From assembly GCA_025531455.1 (NCBI GenBank), contig JAMYHL010000061.1, positions 184,569 through 248,568 of the forward strand: a DNA stretch of 64,000 bases, written 5' to 3'. A program made the translations under genes and the position numbers. Below the pieces are notes generated by a model that was not told the origin of the DNA, searched no databases, and was given only the letters and a program-made list of their open reading frames with translations. Every line of letters begins with the position of its first letter. The first letter of the stretch is position 1. Shown here piece after piece: positions 33,773-44,102 of the stretch. The stretch is from Apiotrichum sp. Y4204. Its lineage: Eukaryota > Basidiomycota > Tremellomycetes > Trichosporonales > Trichosporonaceae.

Positions 33773-35638
33773 TCACTTCTTGCGCCCATTCTTCGCTGCG
33801 GCCTTGGGAGCAACCTTGCGGCGTTTCTTAGTGGTAGACGGGGCGGGAGCCTGCTTGCGGGATCGAGTACGCTTGTTGGTGGATGGATCCGCTTCCTCTT
33901 CCTCATTTTCCTCAGCATTGTCGGGAATCTCGTCGTCAACTGGAGTCTCGTCCTCGATCTGATTGTCGAGTTCTTCGTCCTCCTCCATCTTCTCCTCTTC
34001 CCCCTCTTCCACTTTCTTCTCCTCATCCTCTTCCACTTCCTCTTCGGCATCCTCGTCGGCTTCCTCTTCCACCTCTTCTTCGGCGTCCTCTTCAGCTTCC
34101 TCTCCTTCTTCTTCAGGGGTGACGGACTTCGCCTTCCCCTTCCTCTTCGGCTTCGCCTTTGCCTTGGGCTTAGGCTTCTCCTCCTTCGCCTTCTCCTTTC
34201 CTTTCCCCTTCTTTACCACGGGTGTCTTGGCCGGCTTCTTGCCAGTGTTGGCCTTGACGCGAACATTCTTCTTTGGCGCCTTGACACTGACAGTATCGTT
34301 CACCTCGGCGTACTGCGCAATCGCCTCCTCGAGCGAATCGGCAATCTTCTCGCGCCGGTCCTCTAGCCCCGCGAGAAGGGTGAGCGAGCGGTGGTGGACG
34401 TGACTCGTGACTGCGCGAGACGGGAATGGGTGCGTCACGCAGCCATACCGCAGCAATGCGTCGGTCACAAAGCCCTCGTCCAGCCCGTCAGTCGCCTCGT
34501 CGCCGTCGAGGTACCTGTCATCAGCTACTAATGCGCGCTAAGCTCTATGTAGCTCACCATTGGCCGTTTTCTGGGGGCATTGTGGGTTTCTCGAGTTTAA
34601 GCCACCAGACGCGGTCGTCGCTGTCATCTGGCATCACCTGGCGTGCTCGACTGTTGTGAGTTGACCGTCGTTGCACCGAAACTCACGCGACGACGATCGG
34701 GCCCTCGAAATCGTCATTGAAGAAGGACACGCCGTCCGCGTCGTGATAGATGTTGTTCAGGACTGTGCGCTCGCGGTCGTATTCGTCGTCATAACCAGGG
34801 ACATCCTTTACTTCCTTGAGGAGCTCGTAGAGCGTCCAAGGAAGATGGCGTTTGCCTTTGGCAGTTTTCTTCTGCGAGCCTGAAGGCGTTGCGGCCTTTT
34901 CCCGTCAGTCGCGGAATGATATCAGCAGTACAAACCTCCTCATCAAATTCGATTGGCCAGCCGCGCTCATTGATCATCTTGACGAGCGCCTCGTGCATGT
35001 CGTCGCGCATATCCTCCAGGCCAGGGAGGAGGGCAATCGGCGGCTTGGGCCAGTTGCGGCTTACTGGCTGCAGCGCATGGTCAAACGCCTCTGTTAGAAA
35101 GTGGTTGCAGAGCTCATTCCACATTTCCTGGGGCGTCTCCTCGGCGGACACCCTTTCGTCATCAGTGTGGGATACAGTAGCAGAATCACTCACCACTCGG
35201 CCTTGTCCAGCGGCTTGCCATGGTTCCAGACCAGAAGGAAGGCGCTGGGGTTTGGTCCGAGGATCTCGGCGTACCTGTCATCAGTAGGTCTTTTGCTACT
35301 AACACCTACCCGATCCCCTGGCGCTGCCGGAGCTGTCCCTTTGGCCAGTGCTTCTTCTCTTTCCAGACGTCCTCGACGTATGCGTCCCAGAGCCGCGCCT
35401 CGGACTCCTCGGCATCCTCTGCCTGTAGACGTGTAGTGTACAGATCGGCAACGAGGTTGAGTGCCTTCTTTTCGTTGTCTTTCTTGCTCGTCTCGAGAAG
35501 GTACTCGAGCAAGTCGACGAAGCCCTTTGTCGACGCGTAGGTTGCTGTTGAGAGTGGGGACGCCGGGGGCGAAGCGGAGCCTGAGGCCGAAGCCGAGGCT
35601 TGTTGCTGTGCGCCGCCGCGCGTGCTTGGACGTGCCAT
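33773..35638 (-). CDS. Uncharacterised protein with Lys-rich and Glu-rich tail
   Basis: I do not recognise this 548-residue protein. Six exons: 35310-35638, 35194-35274, 34936-35152, 34687-34871, 34558-34650 and 33773-34514. The frame closes at every junction, which supports a real gene. Residues about 35-300 look globular and Trp-rich: ARLWDAYVEDVWKEKKHW, GYAEILGPNPSAFLLVWNHG, PQEMWNELCNHFLTEAF, RHLPWTLYELLKEVKDVPGY, DDRVWWLKLEKP. From about 350 the chain is a Lys/Ala/Pro block (KKGKGKEKAKEEKPKPKAK), then an acidic block of some 90 residues dominated by Glu, then a basic end (TKKRRKVAPKAAAKNGRKK) with good nuclear-localisation signals. A chromatin or nucleolar role is a guess from the tail only. 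The acceptor of exon 4 was chosen to keep the frame (AG before AAGAAAACT). Confidence 0.72.
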
Positions 35639-36569
35639 TTGATATTTGGTTTGGGTGTGTGGGAATGAGAAAGAGGATGAGTGGAGGAGATCAAGGGGGA
35701 AGGGGCGTGTGCTTGAAATATACGTAGGAAAAGGTTGAGAATGAGAGAGAAGATAGGAGTGACAATGATGAGGAAAGGTAAGAGCGCAGGGAGCACCAAA
35801 CGACAATGAGAAGAATGAAAACCACTGGTTAACTGGGATGAGAAATGGATGATGTTGGGAAACAGAAGATAACCATTGGATTAAAAGCAGTCGACTCGAA
35901 GTGATGATGTGAGATGGAGGAAAAGGAGAACAGCGGTACAGGTGAGGTGAGAGAATGAGAGAGAGAGAGAGAGAGAGTGAGAAGGCCAGCCATACCAGCT
36001 ACCCAAGTGGGTAGAGCAGAGGGAAGACACACAGACAGACAGATCTATGATGCGAGGGCCCTTCCTCCACAGATCCACAAGCTACAGGGGCGACCAAAGC
36101 ACACACACACGGATCCTTGTGGATCCGCAGCACGGTCCGTGAAACCAGCACGGTTGCACGGTCAGCACGCGCCGGTATCAAGAAAATGGTCATCGCTGCT
36201 CGCTCCTAGCTGCTCGAGTCACTCGATCGTCACTCGTCACATATCATCACCAGCAACTGCGCACGGGGCGCTTCTTCTGGGCCCTCTGACCACAGGCCGC
36301 AGGGGGCCCATGTAATATCCGCCACACTCAAACTGCCACACTCATTGGTCGGCTTGAACCCCTCGATCCCAGTCTTGGACTTGCTGACCCGCTGGCCTCC
36401 TGTCTGCGCCCCCTCACAAGATAAAACAGGCCTCTGTTGGGTCTGAATGCCTGGCTGGCTACTGAATCTCTTCACTCTGCGGTGTTGGCTCTGCAGCAGG
36501 TAATGGATGAAATGCTAGTAATGACATGCAATTGGTGTAATACAAGAAATGCAGTGTGAATGAATATAA
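35639..36569. other. Intergenic region upstream of the uncharacterised gene, downstream of UTP5
   Basis: About 0.9 kb with no supported gene. It holds a (GA)10 tract and a CT-rich leader for the minus-strand gene on its left. Confidence 0.5.
35957..35977. repeat. (GA)10 microsatellite
   Basis: Ten GA units plus one G, a perfect dinucleotide run about 320 bases upstream of the uncharacterised gene. Confidence 0.9.
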
Positions 36570-38654
36570 TCACTCGTCGTCGCTCTCCTCATCCTCCTCC
36601 TCGTCATCATCGTCGCTCTCCTCGGCCTCGAGGTCCAGCAGACCCTCGCCGTCATCAGAGTCCAGTCCGTCCTCGTCATCCTCATCCTCCTCGTCGCTGT
36701 CGTCGTCGTCCTCAGAGTCCTCGTCGCTGGAGGCGGCCATCATGTTGATGTCCTCGATGGCATCCTCGTCCTCCTCGCCAACCTCAATCTGGACCTCGTC
36801 GTCCGACTCGCCCTCGACGTAGTGTTCGCCCTCGCCCTTGTCCTCGCCGGTTGCCTGCTCGGCAGCGAGACGGCGCATGTTGATCTGCGCGAGCGCAAGA
36901 TCAAGGCGGCCAGAGAGGGAAAGGAGAGGCTGGTACAGCTCCATGCGGGTAGCGAGAAGATTCGACAAAGCCGCAAGGTGGGTGGGGAGGGAAGGCATGG
37001 TCATGAGGATGTTGCCACGCTCAATGAGCACACCCTTCACCCACTCGACAGTGCCGCGGCCCTGCTGCTCATTCTGCATGTTGCCACGGCCACCACCACG
37101 GCGGTTGGCACCCTTGCCCTGTCCCAGACGCTCAACACAGGCCTTCAGGAGGGGAAGGGCGAGCTGTGCGGGGAGCTTGCGAACAGTGTTGCGGATGATC
37201 ACGGGGTCACGGTGCGAGAGGCAGAGGGTGAGAAGGGCGGGGTCGGAGGTGTGAAGAGCCTGCACAAGAAGACGCGAGAGCGAAGCAGCGTTGACAGGGC
37301 CATCGACGGCAGCAGTAGCAGAAGCCTTAGACTGCTGGGCGGGAGCCGCAAGAAGACGCTCGCCTAGGGAGAGGTCGGCCATGTCAACGTCTGTCGGGAG
37401 GGCGGCGGCGGGCTCGTCGTCCTCCGACTCAGGTGCAGCCTGGACAGCGTTGGCGGGAGCCTTGAAGCGCTGCGTGTTGCTGCCGTTGGCCTGGGTCGAG
37501 GACACGAGATCCTGGGCGTCGCACTTGACAACAGTCGTCTGGCGGAGACCACCTTCGGGCAGCTCATAGTCGGCCTTGTACCACTTGACGCGACCGGCAC
37601 CGGCCATGCGACCGCACCAGAGAGCACCGGCAACGCCTTCCTCGGTGGCCGCAAAGGCAACGCGACAAACGCGAGCAATGCGCTCGTCCTTGCCCTCGAC
37701 CAACTTTACCTGCTTGGGTTTGCTGTCGGTAGTGGGACGGGAGAGGTTGAGCTCCGAGGGAATCGGGAAGAGCGAAATCTCGCCAGAGACGTGGAGAACA
37801 GCAAGAAGTTCTGGGGAGAGCGCCACAGAGTGTACCGGTGACAAGGTCTGCGCAGCATAGCGATGCGAAAGCTTTGGCGGGTTTGTTGGCGATGCAATGG
37901 TAAACTGCGAGACCGCGCGGTCCTCATCGGCAACGACCAGGAAAGACGCCCCTTGTTGTGTCAATGGCAGCGGCTGGATTGACGTGACCGCAGTCGTGGA
38001 TGCAGTGACGGGGGACGAGGTGTGCGTGATGGAGGATGATGCAAGAGTGAGGTGGAGGGCAATGACCGAGATCGTGCCAACGAGGACATGAAGAACTTCG
38101 CTCGTTGAAGTCGGCAAGAGGGCAACTGCTGACGGAGAGGAAGCGACAGAGGGAAGACCAACAGTGTGAGAGATGGCCGACGACTCGGGGCCGAGAACAA
38201 GAAGTTCGGAATCCGTAGCGAGGATGATTCCGTTCTCGTCAGACCAAGCAGCGGAAACCTTGGACGGCAGAGGAAGAGTACGCTGAACTTCACCCTTGAT
38301 CGGAGAGTAGAAGCACAGGGACGACGAGTCGCCCTTGTTGGTGGCAAGGATAATGACATCCTCATCACCACCATCGGCGGGGAGAGACTTGCGCTTTCTC
38401 CGCTTCTTTGCCGCGGAGGACGCGACTGAAGCCCAGCAAAGGGCGGTCACCTTGGCGGCACCAGCTACTTCCCATTCGGAGACAACGGCGTCAGCGGCAA
38501 CATCCCAGACCTGGATCTTGTCCGCAGATCCGAGCACCGGGAGGGCCAACGCAAAGTGCGTCCTGGAAGGGTTGAATCCAGAGACGGCTGCAGTAGGCGG
38601 AGCGGCGGCGCCCTTTTGGCGAGAGGGGCCAGCATTAGGCTGCTTAGGGGCCAT
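36570..38654 (-). CDS. UTP5: U3 snoRNP protein Utp5/WDR43 (t-UTP, small-subunit processome)
   Basis: Nucleolar protein of the UtpA/t-UTP subcomplex, which binds the 5' external spacer of pre-rRNA and supports rDNA transcription. Single exon, 694 residues. Residues 1-340 form a WD40-type propeller (ADKIQVWDVAADAVVSEWEV, KVTALCWASV, FLVVADEDRAVSQF). A KRRKRK patch lies near residue 85. The C-terminal Utp12 domain (about 455-600) contains SLSRLLVQALHTSDPALLTLCLSHRDPVIIRNTVRKLP..LALPLLKACVERL, followed by WVKGVLIERGNILMTMPSLP. The last 90 residues are almost pure Asp, Glu and Ser. Family members (Utp5, Utp4, Nan1, Utp12) overlap; Utp5/WDR43 fits best by length and acidic tail. It is divergent to the RNA helicase HAS1, another ribosome-biogenesis factor. 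The lack of introns is unusual in this window. Confidence 0.82.
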   Translation of the reverse strand: MAPKQPNAGPSRQKGAAAPPTAAVSGFNPSRTHFALALPVLGSADKIQVWDVAADAVVSEWEVAGAAKVTALCWASVASSAAKKRRKRKSLPADGGDEDVIILATNKGDSSSLCFYSPIKGEVQRTLPLPSKVSAAWSDENGIILATDSELLVLGPESSAISHTVGLPSVASSPSAVALLPTSTSEVLHVLVGTISVIALHLTLASSSITHTSSPVTASTTAVTSIQPLPLTQQGASFLVVADEDRAVSQFTIASPTNPPKLSHRYAAQTLSPVHSVALSPELLAVLHVSGEISLFPIPSELNLSRPTTDSKPKQVKLVEGKDERIARVCRVAFAATEEGVAGALWCGRMAGAGRVKWYKADYELPEGGLRQTTVVKCDAQDLVSSTQANGSNTQRFKAPANAVQAAPESEDDEPAAALPTDVDMADLSLGERLLAAPAQQSKASATAAVDGPVNAASLSRLLVQALHTSDPALLTLCLSHRDPVIIRNTVRKLPAQLALPLLKACVERLGQGKGANRRGGGRGNMQNEQQGRGTVEWVKGVLIERGNILMTMPSLPTHLAALSNLLATRMELYQPLLSLSGRLDLALAQINMRRLAAEQATGEDKGEGEHYVEGESDDEVQIEVGEEDEDAIEDINMMAASSDEDSEDDDDSDEEDEDDEDGLDSDDGEGLLDLEAEESDDDDEEEDEESDDE

Positions 38655-39773
38655 CTTTTGGTCAGCTCTATACTCGTCACAAGAGAGTTGAGTGGGATGG
38701 GGTAGATTCAGATAAGTGCCCGGGAAAATGGGTTTCGGGCCTTTTCACCAGTAGGTTTGTAAGAAGACCGTCGTGTTGGGATCATCAGATATAGAGAGTG
38801 TGAAAGAGGGGATAAGAACGCGACTTACTTTGTGGGGAGATATGGGAAAGTGGAACGAAGGCGAGACTATAGGATACAATGTCTAAAATGTCAGCCATGG
38901 CCCTGCTGAAAATTTAGAATCAAGGTAAGAGGCTCAGTAAAATAAAACAGCCATGTTTTGTCTGCAACGCCCAACCGCTGCGACCGGCAATTAAGACGGC
39001 CACGGCGGCGGACTCAGGCGGTAATTCCCATATGGGACATCATAGTAGATGGGGGGAGAAGTTGCGGGATGACTTACAATGTGTGGGCCCGGAGCAAAGC
39101 TATCGACAGGCTACAGAGGGGATTTTGCTATCATCGTCAGCCGTCGTCCAGGAAAACAAAGACGAGGATGTGGAATGGGCTCAGAATAGTGCGTTTAAGT
39201 GTCTTCGGCACTTGGCCATAACAGACTCTAGTTTGAAATGTTACACAGAGTCATCCAGGAAAGATACAAGAGGATGGTGGTCGATGGGTGAGAAGGAGAC
39301 TTACCTCGCGAGCGAGCTTGAGCCACAGGCTCTTTTGAAGACGGAGAAGAGAGAGGGGGAGAGAGCACACTGTCCTCGAGGGACGCTCAATGGATTAGAT
39401 GGAAAGAAAGGAGGTTGACACAGAGACTCTCTTCTTTATATGGAGAGGAGAGAAAGAGAGAACCAGATCGAGACCAAGGAGCGCGTCCTCGACGTCCAAC
39501 CTCATCGAGGTCCGTCACCGAAAAAAAAAATGTCTGCCAAAATCGGTGCGAGAGTGGCTGGCTGAGGGAGCGGAAGCAAAATCACGGCTCAGAGGAATAT
39601 TCTCGAGCTGATTTTCCCAGCATTTATCCCATTTTTTTCAAGATGTGCATGGGCCCCTCCACTTCCTGGAAGGCAACGCACAAAATCTTCGATGATGCTC
39701 GTCTGGGTGAGGTAGGTGATCCAACTTGGTCAATAGTGGTGCTTGTCGCTTCACACCATCAACAACACACACC
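38655..39773. other. Divergent promoter region shared by UTP5 and HAS1
   Basis: 1.1 kb. It contains TGAAAATTT at 38907-38915, one A short of the yeast RRPE ribosome-biogenesis element. A 128-codon plus-strand open frame at 39032-39418 has no recognisable product. An A10 run occurs near 39520. Confidence 0.5.
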
Positions 39774-41500
39774 ATGTCTGCCCGCCCGGAAGGAACCAAG
39801 AAGAGGAAGCGCACTTCCAAGGCGAAGGAGGTCGAGGACGAGGCTCCCGCCGCCGCTCCCCCTGCGAACGACTCGGACGCCGAGGAGGCCGAGCCCGAGA
39901 CCGCCGCCAGCTCGTCAAAGGTGACGCTCTATGGCCCGCCGCTCGCGTCGCAGAGCTACGAGCGCGTCCCCTTCTCCACTCTCCCCCTCTCCCCGCAGAC
40001 TCTCGAATCTATTCAGCGCATGGGCTTTGAGACCATGACGGAGGTGCAGGCGCGCACGATCCCGCCCCTCCTTGCCGGCAAGGACGTCCTCGGCGCCGCG
40101 CGTACCGGTTCCGGCAAGACGATTGCGTTCCTCGTTCCCGCTGTGGAGCTCTTGCGTACTTTGAGGTTCAAGCCTGCGAACGGTACCGGCGTTGTGATTA
40201 TCTCACCGACGCGTGAGCTCGCGCTCCAGATCCTCGGCGTCGTCAAGGACCTCATGCAGGGTCACTCGCAGACCTTCGGTATTGTCATGGGCGGCGCGAA
40301 CCGCAAGGCCGAGGCGGACAAGCTCGTCAAGGGTGTTAACCTTCTTGTCGCTACCCCCGGTCGTCTCCTGGACCACCTCCAGAACACCAAGGGCTTTGTG
40401 TTCAAGAACCTCAAGGCGCTTGTCATTGACGAGGCGGACCGTATCCTTGAGGTTGGATTCGAGGACGAGATGAAGCAGATTATCAAGATTCTCCCGAATG
40501 GTGAGTAGGAGAGAGTGGTTCAGATGTGAATGTTAGTGCTGACTATGTAGAAAACCGCCAGTCAATGCTGTTCTCCGCCACCCAGACCACCAAGGTCACC
40601 GACCTTGCGCGCATGTCCCTCCGCCCCGGCCCGCTGTACATTAACGTCGACCAGGCCAAGGACACGTCGACCGCCGAGTTCCTCGAGCAGGGCTACGTTG
40701 TGTGCGACAGTGACCAGCGCTTCACCCTGCTGTTCACGTTCCTGAAGCGAAACCTCAAGAAGAAGGTCATTGTCTTCTTCTCGTCGTGCAACTCGGTCAA
40801 ATACCACGCCGAGCTGCTCAACTACATTGACGTGCCCGTCCTCGACCTGCACGGCAAGCAGAAGCAGCAGAAGCGGACAAACACCTTCTTCGAGTTCTGC
40901 AACGCCCCGAGCGGCATTCTCCTCTGCACGGACGTCGCCGCTCGTGGTCTCGACATTCCCAAAGTCGACTGGATCATCCAGTTCGACCCGCCTGATGACC
41001 CCCGCGACTACATCCACCGTGTCGGCCGTACTGCGCGTGCCGGCAAGGCTGGAAAGTCGCTCCTTTTCCTCCTCCCCTCCGAGCTCGGTTTCCTCCGCTT
41101 CCTCAAGGTCGCAAAGGTCCCGCTTAACGAGTACCAGTTCCCGCAGAAGAAGGTGGCCGACGTGCAGAAGCAGCTCGAAAGCCTCATCTCCAAGAACCAC
41201 TACCTCAACGTCTCGGCCCGCGACGGATACCGCTCGTACCTCCAGGCATATGCGTCGTACTCGTTGAAAAAGATCTTCGACGTCAACCGCCTCGACCTCG
41301 CAAAGGTCGGCAAGGCGTTCGGCTTTGCCGTTCCCCCCAAGGTGAACATCTCGGTTGGGTCCGTCAAGGCCAAGAAGCCTTCCAACGACGACGACTCGGA
41401 CGACGACGGTGTCCGCGCCAACAAGGCATTCAAGGCGGGTGACGACGACGCCCCGAAGAAGGCGTACTACCGCAACCGGCCAAAGAAGGGCCGCAATTAG
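39774..41500 (+). CDS. HAS1: ATP-dependent RNA helicase Has1 (DEAD-box)
   Basis: Nucleolar DEAD-box helicase needed for both 40S and 60S assembly, including U14 snoRNA release. Exons are 39774-40500 and 40551-41500, giving 558 residues. A hydrophilic N-terminus with KKRKR leads to the Q motif ([25 protein letters not shown]). Then follow motif I ARTGSGKT, Ia PTRELA, Ib [15 protein letters not shown] in [47 protein letters not shown] and [12 protein letters not shown]. The GFAVPPKV element and the extension [19 protein letters not shown] are Has1/DDX18-specific. The basic C-terminus ends [12 protein letters not shown]. All motifs are intact. Its 3' end converges with an oxygenase gene. Confidence 0.95.
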
Positions 41501-41726
41501 AGGGAACGGAGTGCGCGGCTGCTCTGACAGCTCCTCGCTTCGCGTCACGTTTATACAGGGATTTCATGTTTGTATCAGGTTCGCATGCTATCGAGATTAT
41601 TACACTGGGATGGATGGATCGGATGGACGCAGAAAGGAGGAAGGCGCGCATTGAGGTCGGGATTTCAGAGTTGCAACGGGTTCATGGTGGACAAACAGTT
41701 TCGCTTGTCGCAGTCGGCCATGACGA

Positions 41727-42843
41727 TCAGTCGAACAGTTGTTCCAGAAAACTTTCTGGCTCAGGCGAATGGGCGGACTGGGATGCGTAGATTGCATATT
41801 GAAGGGTGAGGCGGGTGCCCTCCCACACGGGCAGGACCTTGTGTTCCACGCCAAGAGGAATATACGCCCACCACAAGGTGAACTCAGAGTCAGACATGAA
41901 GTGAGACCCGTAACCGGTACCGTTGGTCGACCAGTCGTGTACCTCCTCCTCACCATTCTCAAGACGAAGGACGAGCTGACCACCGGAGAAATAGGAAGGA
42001 AGACAGACGACCAGCGTGCCGATATGATTGTCGTCGCGCTTGCGGTCTGCATGCCAGCCGAAGTGACCGTCAGGGAGGTACATGTTGAGCTTAAGGATCG
42101 ACGCCCAGAGTACAAAGTCATGCCCGACGCCGCGAAGCTTGCGGCTGAGATTGTCAAGAATCTCCTTAGAAGGGTCGGAGATGAGCATGAGTTTGGGTGG
42201 CACGATCTCGTATGAGTGGCGGTAATCTTGGTTGCGCGTTGGGCGGCCGTTGACAGTGAACGACGCCAAGGTGGCGGCCTCCACCATCTCCGAGGCGACG
42301 TCGGGAGAGAAGGGTGCTGGCTTAATGCTCAGTCTGTCCTTCCCATCAAGGTACGCGATCGAGAGAGGACCCATAATATTTCCTGAGGATGGACCAAGCA
42401 GCTGGTTGCGACGATCCGCCGGGTCCATGAGGATGGGGCGCAGTGCTGCCTTGTGATCTCGAAGCACCGTTAACGCTTTTGTCGCCCGGTTTGCCGCGAA
42501 TTGGGCGTCTTCGGCTGCTTGTTTTGCTTCACGCGCCGCTTCACGGATAAAATCTTCCAAAACTTCGATGTCCTCGAGAGTTTTGGACGGAGGAGGGACT
42601 GTCGTTGTAGAAAGAGTGGCCGTCTGGGGTTTGGTCTCCGAGGAAGACGCGCTGGCCAAGTCGAATTGACTCGCATCACTCGCGGGAGTGGGCTCCAACT
42701 CTGCAATCTGTAAGAACTGCCACCTGTCGCTACGTACCCTCAAGTTTGATTGGCTGATTTGGGACTGCGACCGTTCCGCTACCACGTACGCGTTTGGGTG
42801 CGGGCGTTGGTTTCGAGGCAGGTTTCTTTGCGTTGCGCTTCAT
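41727..42843 (-). CDS. 2OG-Fe(II) oxygenase, family copy A (short form)
   Basis: Predicted Fe(II)/2-oxoglutarate-dependent oxygenase of 344 residues. Exons are 42790-42843 and 41727-42707. The first 18 residues are strongly basic (MKRNAKKPASKPTPAPKR) and may be a nuclear signal. Residues 60-110 form an Ala/Glu-rich helix (EAAREAKQAAEDAQFAANRA). The double-stranded beta-helix core follows: LKLNMYLPDGHFGWHADRKR with H237 and D239 as iron ligands, GTLVVCLPSYFSGGQLVLR, HDWS, YIPLGVEH with distal H307, and R317 in TRLTLQY for 2OG. All four key residues are present. The protein stops soon after the core, unlike copy B at 47.2-48.7 kb. The fold resembles prolyl-4-hydroxylase-type oxygenases. The substrate is unknown. 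Confidence 0.8.
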
Positions 42844-43309
42844 TTTGTGAAGTGATACAGCCGTGGTGGTGATAGCTGTCGATTCGTTGGTGTTTGACGA
42901 GGAGCGGGTGTTGATCGGAGAAGAGAAGAGGATGAGAACAGGTGATAGGATGAGAGAATGAGAAGATAGAGAAAGAGAAGGGGAATTGAAAGGAGGAGAA
43001 CGTTTTATATGGAGTTGGGAGGGAGGAAGACAGTCTATTGAGGCCTTGAGGGTGTGTGTGTTTTGATGACGGGTTAGTCAACCGTCTTCCTCGCCTTGGT
43101 TTCCTCAGTGCATACACATAATCGCATACCTGTTTACTGATATACTTGTACGTGGGTGCACAATCAATGGCAGAACCAGTCCTCATCGAAATCGCCTACG
43201 AGAAATGTCGCGGGGAAAGCCATTTGCGTTTTTCCCCTCTCCCTCGTCGTCACTGCATTGTCCAGCTCCGTTTCATATCAAGTTGCACGAGCAGCCGCCT
43301 AAATTGCAC
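42844..43309. other. Intergenic region upstream of oxygenase copy A
   Basis: 466 bases. A CT-rich leader and a minus-strand TATAAA at 43004-43009, about 160 bases before the start, are visible. No gene is seen. Confidence 0.5.
43004..43009 (-). promoter_or_regulatory. TATA element of oxygenase copy A
   Basis: Minus-strand TATAAA, about 160 bases upstream of the ATG at 42843. Confidence 0.35.
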
Positions 43310-44102
43310 TTATCCATTCGTACCACTCGTCGTCCACAGCTGGAAGGGGCTGCTTGCATTGCTGAATGTCAGTCTGATGTTCCGCCATCTTTTGGTCCTG
43401 TCCAAGTCTCTTCCGTGCTCAGACCAGACCTGCTCACCATGTTTGAAGGGCAACCCCACCTCCAAAGCCGCCCCCCAAGTGTTCAACGCAGAGGTCTGTT
43501 GTTAGTAGAAGTCAGGTGGTAAAGGAGGGTAAGCGAAGCTCCCGCTGAGATCGTCATTCCCAATTAGCCCAAACGCTCACGACTCACCAGTGTTGTACAG
43601 CCTGTAGGTCGAGTTTGCATCGTCTCCGGTTCCGTCTACGCTCCACTCCCATGTCTGCTGGGGCACGTCTCCGAGGCATTCCCAAACCTTGAGTGTCCTG
43701 CCGGGCACAGGTTCTACCGTGAGCCGAAGAACAGAACGATGCGTATCTAGTTTCAGACTTACCAAGGCCGGAATCGAGACACATCGGGGCATCATGGGCC
43801 GTCCGGAGCGTAATGGGAGTCACGCGGCCGCCACAGCTCGAGACCTTGGTGCCGTTCATCCACCAGTGGAGCCACAGCACCTCAAAACGGAGGTCAGACC
43901 TGGGAGTCAGTGTTGTATCCCGCGCGCAGTGGGGCTAGACGCACAGGCTCATTTGCGCACCGCTCGGCGTGGGAAGCTCGTAGCTGTAGTTGGTAAGCCT
44001 TACGCTCCACAACCATGGGTAGGGCCAGCTCGGAATGCTGGTCGCCGATCTGATAGTGTACGCGCTTGCGAAGGGGAGGAGGAGTAAGAGTATGGGCAGC
44101 AT
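43310..44102 (-). CDS. Small secreted ricin-B-lectin-like (beta-trefoil) protein
   Basis: Predicted secreted protein of 188 residues. Exons are 43945-44102, 43763-43899, 43588-43713, 43438-43495 and 43310-43397. A clear signal peptide (MLPILLLLLPFASA, cleavage after about residue 14) opens it. The mature part has trefoil-like repeats: MCLDSGL...LKVWECLGDVPQQTWEW, with the W.C....QQTW.W pattern of ricin-B repeats, and later LCVEHLGGGFGGGVALQTW. It would bind carbohydrate outside the cell or at the wall. No catalytic toxin domain is present. If the last intron (43398-43437) is not removed, a TGA ends the protein after LQTW. With splicing, 28 residues follow. Homology is inferred from motif pattern only, and degenerate repeats make the fold call moderate. 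Confidence 0.65.

Noticed and set aside
39032..39418. A 128-codon open frame between UTP5 and HAS1
   Set aside because: No family resemblance, poor start context, and it lies in a shared promoter. A small gene cannot be excluded without RNA data.
40562..41548. A 328-codon minus-strand open frame
   Set aside because: Antisense to the second exon of HAS1; a shadow of biased codons.
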